Assembly: GCA_049840515.1 (NCBI GenBank)
Contig: JASGKW010000011.1
Span: 220,836-284,835, forward strand
Direction: 5' to 3'
Origin: Muricomes sp049840515
GTDB lineage: Bacteria > Bacillota > Clostridia > Lachnospirales > Lachnospiraceae
Length of the DNA stretch: 64,000 bases
In this document: piece by piece, positions 9,562 through 18,347 of the stretch
How positions within the stretch are numbered: the first letter of the stretch is position 1
Layout: every line of letters starts with the position of its first letter
Translations under genes and position numbers: made by a program
Notes under the pieces: model-generated
What the model was told of the DNA's origin: nothing
The model's input: only the letters and a program-made list of their open reading frames with translations
The model's database searches: none

Positions 9562-10788
9562 GTAGCCGGGCGAAGGCTGCATCAAGAGAAGCAGGAATTC
9601 TGGGGGCAGAGGAGAAGAATAAAGGCCTGTTGTCTGTTTCAGAGGAATTATGTTACGAAATGGATGATATTTTACTCGCAAATCAAAAGGACGTGCAGGC
9701 GGCGGAGGAAAGCGGGATGAAAAGCTCGCTTGTGGACAGGCTTCTTCTGACAGAACAGAGAATTAAAGATATGGCTGCGGGGCTGCGGCAGCTCCGCGTC
9801 CCTGGAGGACCCTGTGGGGGAAGTTCTCACTATGAGAAACAGGCCGAATGGTCTGAGAATAGGGAAACGAAGAGTACCCATAGGGGTTGTGGGGATTATA
9901 TATGAATCCAGACCGAATGTCACCTCGGATGCTTTTGGGCTGTGTTTTAAAACTGGAAATGCAGTGATACTCCGGGGAGGAAGTGATGCAATCAACTCCA
10001 ATAAGGCAATCGTACATGCTGTAAAGGAAGGACTGCGCAAAGCCAAACTGCCTCAGGATTTGATTCTTCTTGTGGAAGATACAAGCAGAGAGGCAGTGTA
10101 TGAGATGATGACTCTGCATGGTTCTATTGATGTGCTTATACCCAGGGGCGGGGCAGGTTTGATTTCCAATGTGGTTCAAAACAGCACCGTTCCGGTGATT
10201 GAGACCGGGACAGGGAACTGTCATATATATGTGGATGAGTGGGCTGACCTGAATATGGCGGCAGATATCATAGAGAATGCCAAAACACAGAGGACAGGAG
10301 TGTGCAACGCCTGTGAATCTCTTGTCGTGCATGAGCGGGTAGCGCGCCAGGCAATTCCTGTGATAGTCAACCGTTTGAAATTGCATCAGGTGGAGATTCG
10401 GGGAGATGAGAAGGCCTGTGCCTACAGTGAGGAAATTGTACCTGCACAGGAAGAGGATTGGGCGTCAGAATATCTGGACTCAATTATTTCTGTGAAGGTT
10501 GTGGATTCAATAGAGGCGGCCATAAGTCATATTAATAAATATAACACAGGCCACTCTGAGGCCATTATTACTGGAAATTATGAAAATGCACTTCGGTTTC
10601 AGGATGAGGTTGATGCCGCTGCCGTATACGTAAATGCATCCACCCGCTTCACGGATGGTTTTGAGTTCGGATTTGGGGCAGAAATCGGAATCAGCACCCA
10701 GAAATTACATGCCAGGGGACCTATGGGGCTGGAAGCTTTAACCACATATAAGTATATTATTTTTGGGGACGGACAGATAAGAGAATAA
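9537..10788 (+). CDS. proA: Gamma-glutamyl phosphate reductase, one frame break
   Basis: ProA reduces gamma-glutamyl phosphate with NADPH to glutamate semialdehyde, the second step of proline synthesis. The start at 9537 (MDSYMETLGSRAKAASREAGIL) follows GGGAGGAAG inside the end of proB. An extra C at about 9800 breaks the frame between AAGLRQL and ASLEDPVGEVLTMRNRPNGLRIGKRRVPIGVVGIIYESRPNVT. From there the aldehyde-dehydrogenase fold is intact, with the catalytic cysteine in TQRTGVCNACESLVVH and the C-terminal TDGFEFGFGAEIGISTQKLHARGPMGLEALTTYKY signature. The reconstructed length of about 417 residues is typical. The single indel in an otherwise perfect gene points to sequence error. Confidence 0.93.
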
Positions 10789-10796
10789 AAAATAGA

Positions 10797-10852
10797 AAAC
10801 GACACTTGCATAATATTCATAAAAGATGTATAATTATGCAAGTGTCGTTTTT
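10797..10852. terminator. Terminator after proA, overlapping ArgR-box-like sites
   Basis: The perfect 14-bp stem CGACACTTGCATAA (10800-10813) / TTATGCAAGTGTCG (10834-10847) is flanked by AAAA and TTTTT, so it works in either direction. Inside it, TGCATAATATTCAT (10807-10820) and TGTATAATTATGCA (10827-10840) resemble paired ARG boxes about 20 bases centre to centre, which would suit ArgR control of the argC operon downstream. The second role is inference. Confidence 0.75.
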
Positions 10853-11063
10853 GCAATTCATTACAATCCGGCCATATGCAGAGATTCAAATATATCTTAC
10901 TGCGGGTGGCTTGCTACTTTACTTCATAATTGAAGTGATATATTATAGTACTAGTATGAATGCATACAGGCAGTATTTTACTTCAGGCTGCTTTATAGCC
11001 GGGAGGAGAAATGGCATCATTGAATTGCCGTGACAGTTTAAGAAAGAGAAGGGCGGGATACAT

Positions 11064-12104
11064 ATGGTAAAGGCAGGAATTATTGGTTCAACCGGATATG
11101 CGGGTGGAGAGCTTGTGCGGCTCTTAGCAGCGCATAAAGATGTGGAAATTGTCTGGTATGGATCAAGAAGTTATATAGATAAGAAATATGCAGATGTATA
11201 TCGAAATATGTTTGAGATTGTGGACGATGTGTGCATGGATGACAATATGGAAGAACTGGCATCTCAGGTGGATGTGATATTTACAGCGACCCCTCAGGGG
11301 CTTTGTGCATCTCTTATAAATGAAGAAATTTTGTCAAAAGTGAAAGTTATTGATTTGAGCGCAGATTTTAGAATTAAAGATGTTGCAACATACGAAAAAT
11401 GGTATGGACTGGAGCACAAGAGTCCTCAGTTTATTCAGGAGGCTGTCTATGGTTTGTGTGAGATTAACCGGGAGGATGTGAAGAAAGCCAGACTGGTGGC
11501 CAATCCGGGGTGCTACACAACCTGCTCTATCCTGACAGTATATCCTCTGGCAAAAGAAGGTATGATAGATATGGATACATTAATTATTGACGCAAAGTCG
11601 GGCACATCAGGGGCTGGAAGAGGCGCAAATGTTTCCAATCTTTACTGTGAAGTAAATGAGAATATCAAAGCTTACGGTGTGGCGACACACAGACATACCC
11701 CTGAGATTGAGGAACAGCTGGGATATGCGGCAGGCCAGGAGGTTCTGCTGAATTTCACTCCTCATCTGGTTCCTATGAACCGAGGCATACTTGTGACGGG
11801 ATATGCAAAACTAAAAAAAGATGTCACCGATGAAGAGATAAAGGCAGTCTATGATAAGTATTATGGAAATGAGAAATTTGTCCGGGTTCTGGAAAAAGAT
11901 ATATGCCCTGAAACAAAATGGGTGGAGGGCAGCAATTATGTGGATGTCAATTTCAAAATCGACAGGAGAACCGGGCGCATCATTATGATGGGGGCAATGG
12001 ACAATCTTGTGAAAGGTGCGGCGGGGCAGGCGGTTCAGAACATGAACCTGATGTTCGGGCTGAGAGAGACAGAAGGACTAGAACTCATCCCAATGTTCCC
12101 ATGA
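11064..12104 (+). CDS. argC: N-acetyl-gamma-glutamyl-phosphate reductase
   Basis: ArgC catalyses the NADPH-dependent reduction of N-acetylglutamyl phosphate to the semialdehyde, third step of arginine synthesis. MVKAGIIGSTGYAGGELVRLLAAHKDVEI is the N-terminal nucleotide-binding fold. The catalytic cysteine is in VANPGCYTTC (about residue 151), and KSGTSGAGRGA and HRHTPEIEEQL are conserved substrate-site blocks. It ends GLELIPMFP, normal for the family, at 346 residues. It opens the cluster argC-GNAT-argJ-argB-argD, whose gene order is typical of acetyl-cycle arginine synthesis in Clostridia. A repeat array begins two bases after its stop. Confidence 0.97.
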   Translation: MVKAGIIGSTGYAGGELVRLLAAHKDVEIVWYGSRSYIDKKYADVYRNMFEIVDDVCMDDNMEELASQVDVIFTATPQGLCASLINEEILSKVKVIDLSADFRIKDVATYEKWYGLEHKSPQFIQEAVYGLCEINREDVKKARLVANPGCYTTCSILTVYPLAKEGMIDMDTLIIDAKSGTSGAGRGANVSNLYCEVNENIKAYGVATHRHTPEIEEQLGYAAGQEVLLNFTPHLVPMNRGILVTGYAKLKKDVTDEEIKAVYDKYYGNEKFVRVLEKDICPETKWVEGSNYVDVNFKIDRRTGRIIMMGAMDNLVKGAAGQAVQNMNLMFGLRETEGLELIPMFP

Positions 12105-12106
12105 CC

Positions 12107-12372
12107 GATAGTGATTGGCGAGGTGTTTTCGAGCCTAGCACGTAGGTCGTTCCTTGAGATTAGCGAGGTATTATGGAGCTTGAGAAAGGAACTTCTATAG
12201 CTGACAGTGATTGGCGAGGTGTTTTCGAGCCTAGCACGTAGGTCGTTCCTTGAGATTAGCGAGGTATTGTCGAGCTTAGAGAAAGGAATTTCTATAGCTG
12301 ATAGTGATTGGCGAGGTGTTTTCGAGCCTAGCACGTAGGTCGTTCCGTGGGACTAGCGAGAGGAACTTCTTT
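12107..12372 (+). repeat. Direct repeat array, 2.7 copies of a 96/97-bp unit
   Basis: Copies start at 12107, 12203 and 12300 with GATAGTGATTGGCGAGG (C for T in copy 2). The first ~65 bases of copies 1 and 2 are nearly identical; copy 3 diverges after GTCGTTCC and is truncated. Each unit contains a small hairpin, CCTA-GCACG-TAGG, extended by CGA/TCG. GTTCCTT near the middle can pair with AAGGAAC near the end in copy 1. The array fills the gap between argC and the acetyltransferase gene. Its length disagrees with reading frame, and no conserved protein is encoded. Confidence 0.85.
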
Positions 12373-12400
12373 GTAAATAATAAGTACTGCGAGGAAAAAT

Positions 12401-12850
12401 ATGATTCGGATTATGACGATAGATGATTACGATGGCGTGTATCATTTGTGGAAAAAGATAAAAGGGTTTGGCCTGCGGAGCGTGGATGATTCGCGGGAAG
12501 GTGTGGAGCGGTTTCTCAGAAGAAATCCATCTACCAGCATTGTGGCGGAGGAAGACAGCAAAATTGTGGGAAGCATTTTGTGCGGTCATGACGGGCGAAG
12601 AGGCTGTCTGTATCATGTCTGTGTGGATGAGGTGTACCGCAGGCGGGGAATCGGAAAAGATATGGTTGTAAAGGCGATGGAGGCATTGAAAAATGAAGAA
12701 ATCAGCAAGGTTTCCCTGATTGCTTTTACAAAAAATGATGTGGGAAATGCCTTCTGGAATACCATTGGCTGGACCCAGAGATTGGACTTGAATTATTATG
12801 ATTTTGCGTTGAATGAGGAAAATATCACTGCTTTTAATGAGCAGAATTAG
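12401..12850 (+). CDS. GNAT-family N-acetyltransferase in the arginine cluster
   Basis: The 149-residue product has the GNAT fold. MIRIMTIDDYDGVYHLWKKIKGFGLRS begins the fold, SIVAEEDSKIVGSILCGHDGRRGCLYHVCVDEVYRRRGIGKDMVVKAMEAL contains the acetyl-CoA pyrophosphate-binding R-R-x-G-I-G loop, and VSLIAFTKNDVGNAFWNTIGWTQRLDLNYY is the C-terminal strand pair. GNAT enzymes transfer acetyl from acetyl-CoA to amines. Placement between argC and argJ suggests a role linked to arginine precursors, possibly glutamate acetylation, but a protein-acetylation or unrelated role cannot be excluded. The start at 12401 is preceded by GCGAGGAAAA. Confidence 0.85.
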   Translation: MIRIMTIDDYDGVYHLWKKIKGFGLRSVDDSREGVERFLRRNPSTSIVAEEDSKIVGSILCGHDGRRGCLYHVCVDEVYRRRGIGKDMVVKAMEALKNEEISKVSLIAFTKNDVGNAFWNTIGWTQRLDLNYYDFALNEENITAFNEQN

Positions 12851-12906
12851 GGTAAATTAGCGAAAAATTTTATTGGAAATCACTATAAGCAGAAAGGAAA
12901 TGGAAT

Positions 12907-14130
12907 ATGGAAATGGTAAAAGGCGGAGTGACCGCGGCTAAAGGGTTTGAGGCAGCATCAGCGGCTGCAGGGATTAAGTATCAGAACAGGACAGACATGG
13001 CACTTATTTATAGTAAGAAACCATGTAAGACAGCAGGAACATTTACAACGAATATTGTAAAAGCAGCACCTGTTAAATGGGATAAAAAAGTTGTACAGAG
13101 CGGAATCAAATCTCAGGCAATTATTGTAAACTCAGGTATCGCCAATGCATGCACCGGGGAGGAAGGATACAGCTACTGCGAGGAAACAGCCAATGCGGCG
13201 GCAAAAGCACTGGGAATTGAGGCAGAGGGCGTTCTGATAGGTTCCACCGGTGTCATAGGAATGCAGCTGCCTATGGACAAGCTGAAAGAAGGTATTTTGA
13301 AACTTTCTGCCAATAAAAATGGTTCTGAGGAGAATGGTACACTGGCGGCCAAGGCAATTATGACAACGGACACCTTCCAGAAAGAGATTGCCGTTTCAAT
13401 TCAGATAGGAGATAAGACTGTCACTATAGGGGGGATGGCAAAAGGGTCAGGCATGATTCACCCTAATATGTGCACAATGCTTTCTTTCATTACAACAGAT
13501 GCTGTTATTTCAAAAAAAGCATTGCAGAGGGCGTTGAGTGAAGATGTGGAAGACACTTACAATATGATATCTGTGGATGGGGATACATCAACAAATGACA
13601 CTGTGCTTCTTCTTGCAAATGGAATGGCAAAGAATGAAAAAATAAAATATGGCACAGAGGATTACGAAAAGTTTGCAGAAGCTCTTCATGTGATAAATGA
13701 ATATCTTGCTAAGAAAATAGCTGGTGACGGAGAAGGTGCAACTGCTTTATTTGAGGTGAAGGTGACGGGAGCGTCCACAAAAAAACAGGCTAAAACACTT
13801 GCAAAGTCAATTGTATGCTCAAACCTGACGAAGACTGCCATTGCCGGACATGATGCAAACTGGGGACGTATTTTATGCGCGATGGGCTACTCCGGCGCAG
13901 AATTTAATCCAGAGAAGGTGGATTTATTCTTTGAAAGCAAGGCAGGTCGAATTCAGATTATAGAGAATGGTACTGCTGTAGGCTACAGCGAGGAAAAAGC
14001 AACGGAGATACTGTCTCAGCCTGAGGTCACAGCGGTGGCGGACATTAAGGAAGGTGCAGAGAGTGCCTGTGCGTGGGGATGCGATTTGACCCATGGTTAT
14101 ATCGACATCAATGCAGATTACCGGAGTTAA
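12907..14130 (+). CDS. argJ: Bifunctional glutamate N-acetyltransferase / amino-acid acetyltransferase
   Basis: ArgJ moves acetyl from N-acetylornithine to glutamate, recycling the acetyl group in arginine synthesis. It starts MEMVKGGVTAAKGFEAASAAAGIKYQNRTDMALI after AGAAAGGAAATGG. Like the family it should cleave itself before the threonine in AIMTTDTFQKE (about residue 150) to give alpha and beta chains, the new N-terminal threonine being the nucleophile. GGMAKGSGMIHPNMCTMLSFITTD, VDGDTSTNDTV and HDANWGRILCAMGYSG are conserved blocks. It is 407 residues with no breaks. argB follows 17 bp later. Confidence 0.97.
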   Translation: MEMVKGGVTAAKGFEAASAAAGIKYQNRTDMALIYSKKPCKTAGTFTTNIVKAAPVKWDKKVVQSGIKSQAIIVNSGIANACTGEEGYSYCEETANAAAKALGIEAEGVLIGSTGVIGMQLPMDKLKEGILKLSANKNGSEENGTLAAKAIMTTDTFQKEIAVSIQIGDKTVTIGGMAKGSGMIHPNMCTMLSFITTDAVISKKALQRALSEDVEDTYNMISVDGDTSTNDTVLLLANGMAKNEKIKYGTEDYEKFAEALHVINEYLAKKIAGDGEGATALFEVKVTGASTKKQAKTLAKSIVCSNLTKTAIAGHDANWGRILCAMGYSGAEFNPEKVDLFFESKAGRIQIIENGTAVGYSEEKATEILSQPEVTAVADIKEGAESACAWGCDLTHGYIDINADYRS

Positions 14131-14147
14131 GGAGGAATAGAAATACT

Positions 14148-15051
14148 ATGGACAAAAATATGCAGCAGTATCTGGACAAGGCACAGGTGTTAATTGAGGC
14201 ACTCCCCTATATACAGCGGTTTAACCGAAAAATCATTGTAGTAAAATATGGCGGAAGTGCCATGGTTGACGAGGAGCTGAAACGGCAGGTTATTGAAGAC
14301 GTCACCCTGTTAAAACTGGTTAGATTTAAACCTATTATCGTACATGGCGGGGGCAAGGAAATCAGCCGCTGGGTGGGCAAGGTTGGCATGGAGCCAAAGT
14401 TTACAAATGGGCTGCGTGTTACAGATGAAGATACAATGGAAGTTGTGGAGATGGTTCTCGGCAAGGTGAACAAAAGTCTGGTTCAGTTGGTGGAAGAGCT
14501 GGGAGTCCGTGCAATCGGAATCAGCGGCAAGGACGGCGGCCTGTTGAAAGTTGACAAGAAACTTTCAGACGGCGCAGATATCGGGTTTGTAGGTGAAGTA
14601 AAACAGGTAAATGGAGATATTCTCTATGACCTTCTTGAAAAAGATTTTCTGCCTATTATTTGTCCGGTAGGCCTGGACGATGAATATAATACCTATAACA
14701 TCAATGCGGATGATGCGGCCTGTGCTATTGCCCGGGCGATGAAAGCGGAAAAGCTGGCCTTTCTGACAGATATAGAAGGTGTTTATAAAGACCCGAATGA
14801 TTCCAGAACTTTAATCTCAAGAGCTCAAGGTGGATGAAGCACGGAAACTGATGACCGACGGCTACATAGGAGGCGGAATGCTGCCCAAGCTTCAGAACTG
14901 CATTGATGCTATAGAAAATGGTGTTTCAAGGGTTCATATTCTGGACGGCAGAATTGCACATTGTCTGTTGCTGGAAATCTTTACAAACAGAGGAATCGGA
15001 ACCGCAATTTTGGGCGGCGAGGAAAGCAGGTATTATCATGATGAACAGTAA
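14148..15051 (+). CDS. argB: Acetylglutamate kinase, one frame break
   Basis: ArgB phosphorylates N-acetylglutamate. The start at 14148 (MDKNMQQYLDKAQVLIEALPYIQRFNRKIIVVKYGGSAM) follows AAGGAGGAAT. Amino acid kinase motifs are VVKYGGSAM, VHGGGKEISRW, NINADDAACAIARAMKAEKLAFLTDIEGVY and GYIGGGMLPKLQNC. The frame breaks at about 14820, where one extra A separates DSRTLIS from ELKVDEARKLMTDGYIGGGM; the gene then continues to 15051. A charged N-terminal helix of the type involved in arginine feedback inhibition is visible. It overlaps argD by 14 bp. The break is probably sequence error. Confidence 0.93.
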
Positions 15052-16222
15052 AGTACAGGCAGGGCTGGATAACCTGCTTCAGGTATACAACCGTTTTCCT
15101 GTTGTTCTGGACCACGGGGACGGAATGTACGTGTACGACGCGGATGGGAAAAAATATCTTGATTTTGCAGCAGGTATTGCGGTTACAGGTCTGGGGCATA
15201 ATCAGAAAGAATTGAATGAAGCATTGAAAGCGCAGATTGACAAATTATATCATACTTCCAATCTCTACCATCATGAAAACATTGGTGAGGCGGCACTGGC
15301 ATTGAACAAGGCATCAGGCATGGACCGGGTGTTCTTTACAAACAGCGGCAGCGAGGCCAATGAAGGGGCAATGAAAGCGGCCAGACGGTACGCCTATACG
15401 AAGCAGACCGGACGGTATGAGTTTATTGCCATGGAAAATTCTTTTCACGGCAGGACCTTTGGCTCTGTATCTGTAACCGGCCATGATTCATACAGAGAGC
15501 CTTTTGAACCGGTACTTCCGGGGGTGCGCTTTGCGAAATTCAATGACCTGGAGAGCGTGAAGGCACAAGTAAATGACAAAACCTGCGCGATTATTCTGGA
15601 ACCACTTCAGGGTGAGGGCGGAATTAATCTTGCCACCCAGGAGTTTATGGAGGGAATACGCAAAATCTGTGATGAAAATGATATTCTCATGATTTGTGAT
15701 GAAATCCAGTGTGGAATGGGGCGAACAGGTGCGATGTTTGCCTGGCAGGGCTTCGGCGTAAAGCCAGATATTATCACGATGGCAAAGGCAATTGGAAACG
15801 GATTTCCGGTGGGAGCTTTCGCTATGACGGAGAAGGTGGCAGAATATTCTTTAAAACCAGGGGACCATGGTACAACCTACGGAGGAAATCCTCTGGCATG
15901 CACGGCGGTAAAGGCAGTTCTGGAGATTTTTGAAAAAGAGCACATTTTAGAGCATGTAAATCAGATTTCTCCTTACCTGACAAAGCGTATGGATGAACTG
16001 GCTGATAAATGGGATTGTATTGTACAGAGAAAAGGAAAAGGCCTGATTCAGGGGCTGCAGTTTAATATACCTGTGTCAGAAGTGCTTCAAAAGGCAGTGG
16101 AGGAAGGTCTGCTGCTGATTCAGGCAGAGGGGAATGTAATCCGGTTTGTTCCGCCGCTGATTTTAGAAGAAAAACACATTGATGAAATGGTGGAGAGGCT
16201 GGAAAGAGTCTTGTCCAATTAA
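15038..16222 (+). CDS. argD: Acetylornithine aminotransferase
   Basis: ArgD is a class III PLP aminotransferase that makes N-acetylornithine from the semialdehyde and glutamate. Two ATG codons (15038, 15041) lie inside the end of argB after GAGGAAAGCAGG. FTNSGSEANEGAMKAAR is the cofactor phosphate region, and DENDILMICDEIQCGMGRTGAMFAWQ contains the PLP-ring aspartate. DIITMAKAIGNGFPVGAF carries the Schiff-base lysine near residue 248. GDHGTTYGGNPLACTA is also conserved. About 394 residues, no breaks. It closes the visible arginine cluster; argF and argH are not in the window. Confidence 0.96.
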   Translation: MMNSKVQAGLDNLLQVYNRFPVVLDHGDGMYVYDADGKKYLDFAAGIAVTGLGHNQKELNEALKAQIDKLYHTSNLYHHENIGEAALALNKASGMDRVFFTNSGSEANEGAMKAARRYAYTKQTGRYEFIAMENSFHGRTFGSVSVTGHDSYREPFEPVLPGVRFAKFNDLESVKAQVNDKTCAIILEPLQGEGGINLATQEFMEGIRKICDENDILMICDEIQCGMGRTGAMFAWQGFGVKPDIITMAKAIGNGFPVGAFAMTEKVAEYSLKPGDHGTTYGGNPLACTAVKAVLEIFEKEHILEHVNQISPYLTKRMDELADKWDCIVQRKGKGLIQGLQFNIPVSEVLQKAVEEGLLLIQAEGNVIRFVPPLILEEKHIDEMVERLERVLSN

Positions 16223-16319
16223 AACATAGGGCTTTAAAATACAAAGCCAAACTTGCATAAGCAAATAAAAACCAATCACATCGGGCATACTATTTTACAA
16301 AAACAGGAGGTATGAGGAT

Positions 16320-16752
16320 ATGATTGGTTTTTTTATTGCCCTGTTATCTGGTGCTCTTATGAGTATACAGGGAGTATTTAACACACAGGTAACAAAGACA
16401 ACGGGAATGTGGGTCGGCAACGGATGGGTTCAGCTTACCGCATTTCTTGTCTGTATAGTGGCATGGTTCTTTACGGGCAGAGAGAGTATTGCTGCAATTG
16501 GAAAGGTAGATCCCAAATATATGCTGCTGGGAGGGGTGATTGGCGCAGGCATCACCTGGACTGTAATAAAAAGTATTGCTGCCTTAGGCCCGGCAAAAGC
16601 AGCTCTTTTGATTGTGATTGCCCAGTTGATTGTGGCCTATGTGATTCAGACTCATGGGCTTATTTGGAGTTGAAAAAGAGCCTCTGGAATGGAGGAAAGT
16701 GGGCGGTCTGGTTTTGGCGCTCATAGGAATTGCCATTTTCCAGTGGGAGTGA
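16320..16752 (+). CDS. DMT-superfamily membrane protein (YdcZ/DUF606 type), one frame break
   Basis: The product is a four-helix membrane protein: MIGFFIALLSGALMSIQGVFNTQVTKTTGMWVGNGWVQLTAFLVCIVAWFF, then KYMLLGGVIGAGITWTVIKSIAALGPAKAALLIVIAQLIVAYVI. An indel near 16650 breaks the frame. The last helix, LMGLFGVEKEPLEWRKVGGLVLALIGIAIFQWE, runs to 16752. The length of about 144 residues and the SxxGxxN motif in helix 1 match the DUF606 half-size transporters of the drug/metabolite superfamily. The substrate is unknown. RBS AACAGGAGG. It stands alone between argD and the comEA promoter. Confidence 0.78.
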
Positions 16753-16806
16753 TAATGATTTCTATATGCATTTAATAAAAATGTAACAAAAACGTAAAAA
16801 TATCTA

Positions 16807-16835
16807 TTGTAATTTAAACTATTATTCGTTACAAT
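16807..16835 (+). promoter_or_regulatory. Promoter of the comEA-comEC gene run
   Basis: TTGTAA (16807-16812), a 17-base spacer and TACAAT (16830-16835), 51 bases before the comEA start. Confidence 0.55.
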
Positions 16836-16886
16836 ATTAATGTCCGGCGAGGGGATTCCATACAGCCTGAAGACTGTGAGGGAATT

Positions 16887-17546
16887 ATGAAGGACAGAAA
16901 AAATGCAGGAATCCGTAAGTTTTTATATGTAATTTTTGCCTCAGTGATACTGGCGGCAGGATGTAGCAGGGACAAGGCGGATGATTTGACTGAGTTGGAG
17001 TCGGGGCAGACCGCTGACGGGAAATTGGAGACAGCAGAAGAATCATCAGAACATGATGCAGGAAGTACAGGCGAGAACCATGTACAGAAGCAGAAAGAAT
17101 CTGAGATGGTTTTTGTGTATGTCTGTGGTGCGGTGAAGGCTCCGGGAGTATATGAATTGACTGGCGACGCCAGGGTATATGAAGCAGTTGCAATGGCCGG
17201 CGGTGTAACAGAAGCTGCGGCAGGGGATGCTGTGAACCAGGCAAGAGTGGTTGCAGACGGGGAGCGCATTTATATACCTACGGCCCAGGAAGTGGAAAAA
17301 GGGATTGTAGACGGCTATACGCCGGAAGTAACAGGGACGGATAGAAAGACAGAGGGAAAGATAAATATTAATACGGCTTTAAAAGAGGAACTCAAGACTC
17401 TGCCGGGAATCGGAGATGCAAAGGCAGACAGCATTATTTCTCACAGGGAATCTAACGGACCATTTCAGTCTGTCGAGGATTTGATGTTGATTGAGGGAAT
17501 CAAAGAGGGAGTATTTGATAAAATAAAAGATAGGATTACAGTATAA
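16887..17546 (+). CDS. comEA: Competence protein ComEA (DNA-binding lipoprotein form)
   Basis: ComEA binds incoming double-stranded DNA at the cell surface and passes it to the ComEC channel. The N-terminal VIFASVILAAGCSRDKADD carries a lipobox, so it is likely a membrane-anchored lipoprotein. A charged linker follows, then an SLBB domain (VFVYVCGAVKAPGVYELTGDARVYEAVAMAGGVTE). A C-terminal helix-hairpin-helix pair (ININTALKEELKTLPGIGDAKADSIISHRESNGPFQSVEDLMLIEGIKEGVFDKIKDRI) binds DNA. At 219 residues it is a typical clostridial ComEA. The start at 16887 is preceded by GTGAGGGAATT. Confidence 0.92.
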   Translation: MKDRKNAGIRKFLYVIFASVILAAGCSRDKADDLTELESGQTADGKLETAEESSEHDAGSTGENHVQKQKESEMVFVYVCGAVKAPGVYELTGDARVYEAVAMAGGVTEAAAGDAVNQARVVADGERIYIPTAQEVEKGIVDGYTPEVTGTDRKTEGKININTALKEELKTLPGIGDAKADSIISHRESNGPFQSVEDLMLIEGIKEGVFDKIKDRITV

Positions 17547-17657
17547 CTCTGCAGCGGTATTACTGTTGCAGAGTGACTGGCAAACCTCAAGGTGGATGCA
17601 TGGACATCCATTTTGATTTTGGGGAACCGGTATATCATGGGGTAAGGGAAGAAGAGT

Positions 17658-18347
17658 ATGGGCAAAAAGAAAATCTTAGTAGTGGATGATGAAAAATTAA
17701 TCGTAAAAGGGATTCGTTTTAGTTTGGAGCAGGACGGCATGGAGGTTGACTGTGCCTATGACGGCGAGGAGGCACTGGAATATGCCAGGAACTGTGAATA
17801 TGACCTGGTTCTTCTGGATGTAATGCTTCCGAAGGTGGATGGATTTCAAATCTGCCAGCAAATCAGGGAATTCTCGGATATGCCTGTTGTCATGCTGACA
17901 GCAAAAAGTGAGGATATGGATAAGATTCTGGGGTTGGAATATGGCGCAGATGATTATATTACCAAACCTTTCAATATTCTGGAAGTAAAAGCACGTATCA
18001 AAGCTATCATGCGGAGAACTGCAAAGCGGGAAGAACCTGCAAACAGTCCGGTTATTGTGAAAGGTGCTATGCGTATTGACTGTGAGAGCCGCAGGGTGTT
18101 CATCGGCGAGCGTGAAATCAACCTGACTGCAAAAGAATTTGACGTGCTGGAGCTTTTGGCAATGAATCCAAATAAGGTGTACAGCAGGGAGAATCTTCTG
18201 AATCTGGTATGGGGATATGATTATCCGGGGGATGCCAGGACGGTGGATGTTCATATAAGACGTCTGCGTGAGAAGATAGAGAAGAATCCAAGCGAGCCCA
18301 AATATGTACATACAAAGTGGGGAGTTGGTTATTATTTCCAGGGATGA
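17658..18347 (+). CDS. OmpR/PhoB-family response regulator
   Basis: This DNA-binding response regulator has a receiver domain (KKILVVDDEKLIVKGIRF; phospho-acceptor aspartate in YDLVLLDVMLPKVDGFQ; VVMLTAKSEDMDKILGLEYGADDYITKPFN) joined to a winged-helix domain (MRIDCESRRVFIGEREINLTAKEFDVLELLAMNPNKVYSRENLLNLVWGYDYPGDARTVDVHIRRLREKIEKNPSEPKYVHTKWGVGYYFQ). It starts MGKKKIL after GGGGTAAGGGAAGAG. Its stop overlaps the likely kinase start by ATGA, so the two are translationally coupled. In Clostridia this pair is usual between comEA and the GerMN gene. The signal is unknown. Confidence 0.95.
   Translation: MGKKKILVVDDEKLIVKGIRFSLEQDGMEVDCAYDGEEALEYARNCEYDLVLLDVMLPKVDGFQICQQIREFSDMPVVMLTAKSEDMDKILGLEYGADDYITKPFNILEVKARIKAIMRRTAKREEPANSPVIVKGAMRIDCESRRVFIGEREINLTAKEFDVLELLAMNPNKVYSRENLLNLVWGYDYPGDARTVDVHIRRLREKIEKNPSEPKYVHTKWGVGYYFQG

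Noticed and set aside
10806..11033. Open frame of 75 codons between proA and argC
   Set aside because: It begins in the terminator hairpin, has no ribosome site and matches nothing I recognise.
12035..12334. Long minus-strand open frame across the direct repeats (repetitive 99-residue peptide)
   Set aside because: It is a shadow of the repeat array; the repeat period is 96 then 97 bases, it has no ribosome site, and it overlaps the end of argC.
12107..12372. CRISPR array
   Set aside because: Units are about 96 bases with nearly identical sequence throughout; there are no unique spacers and no cas genes.
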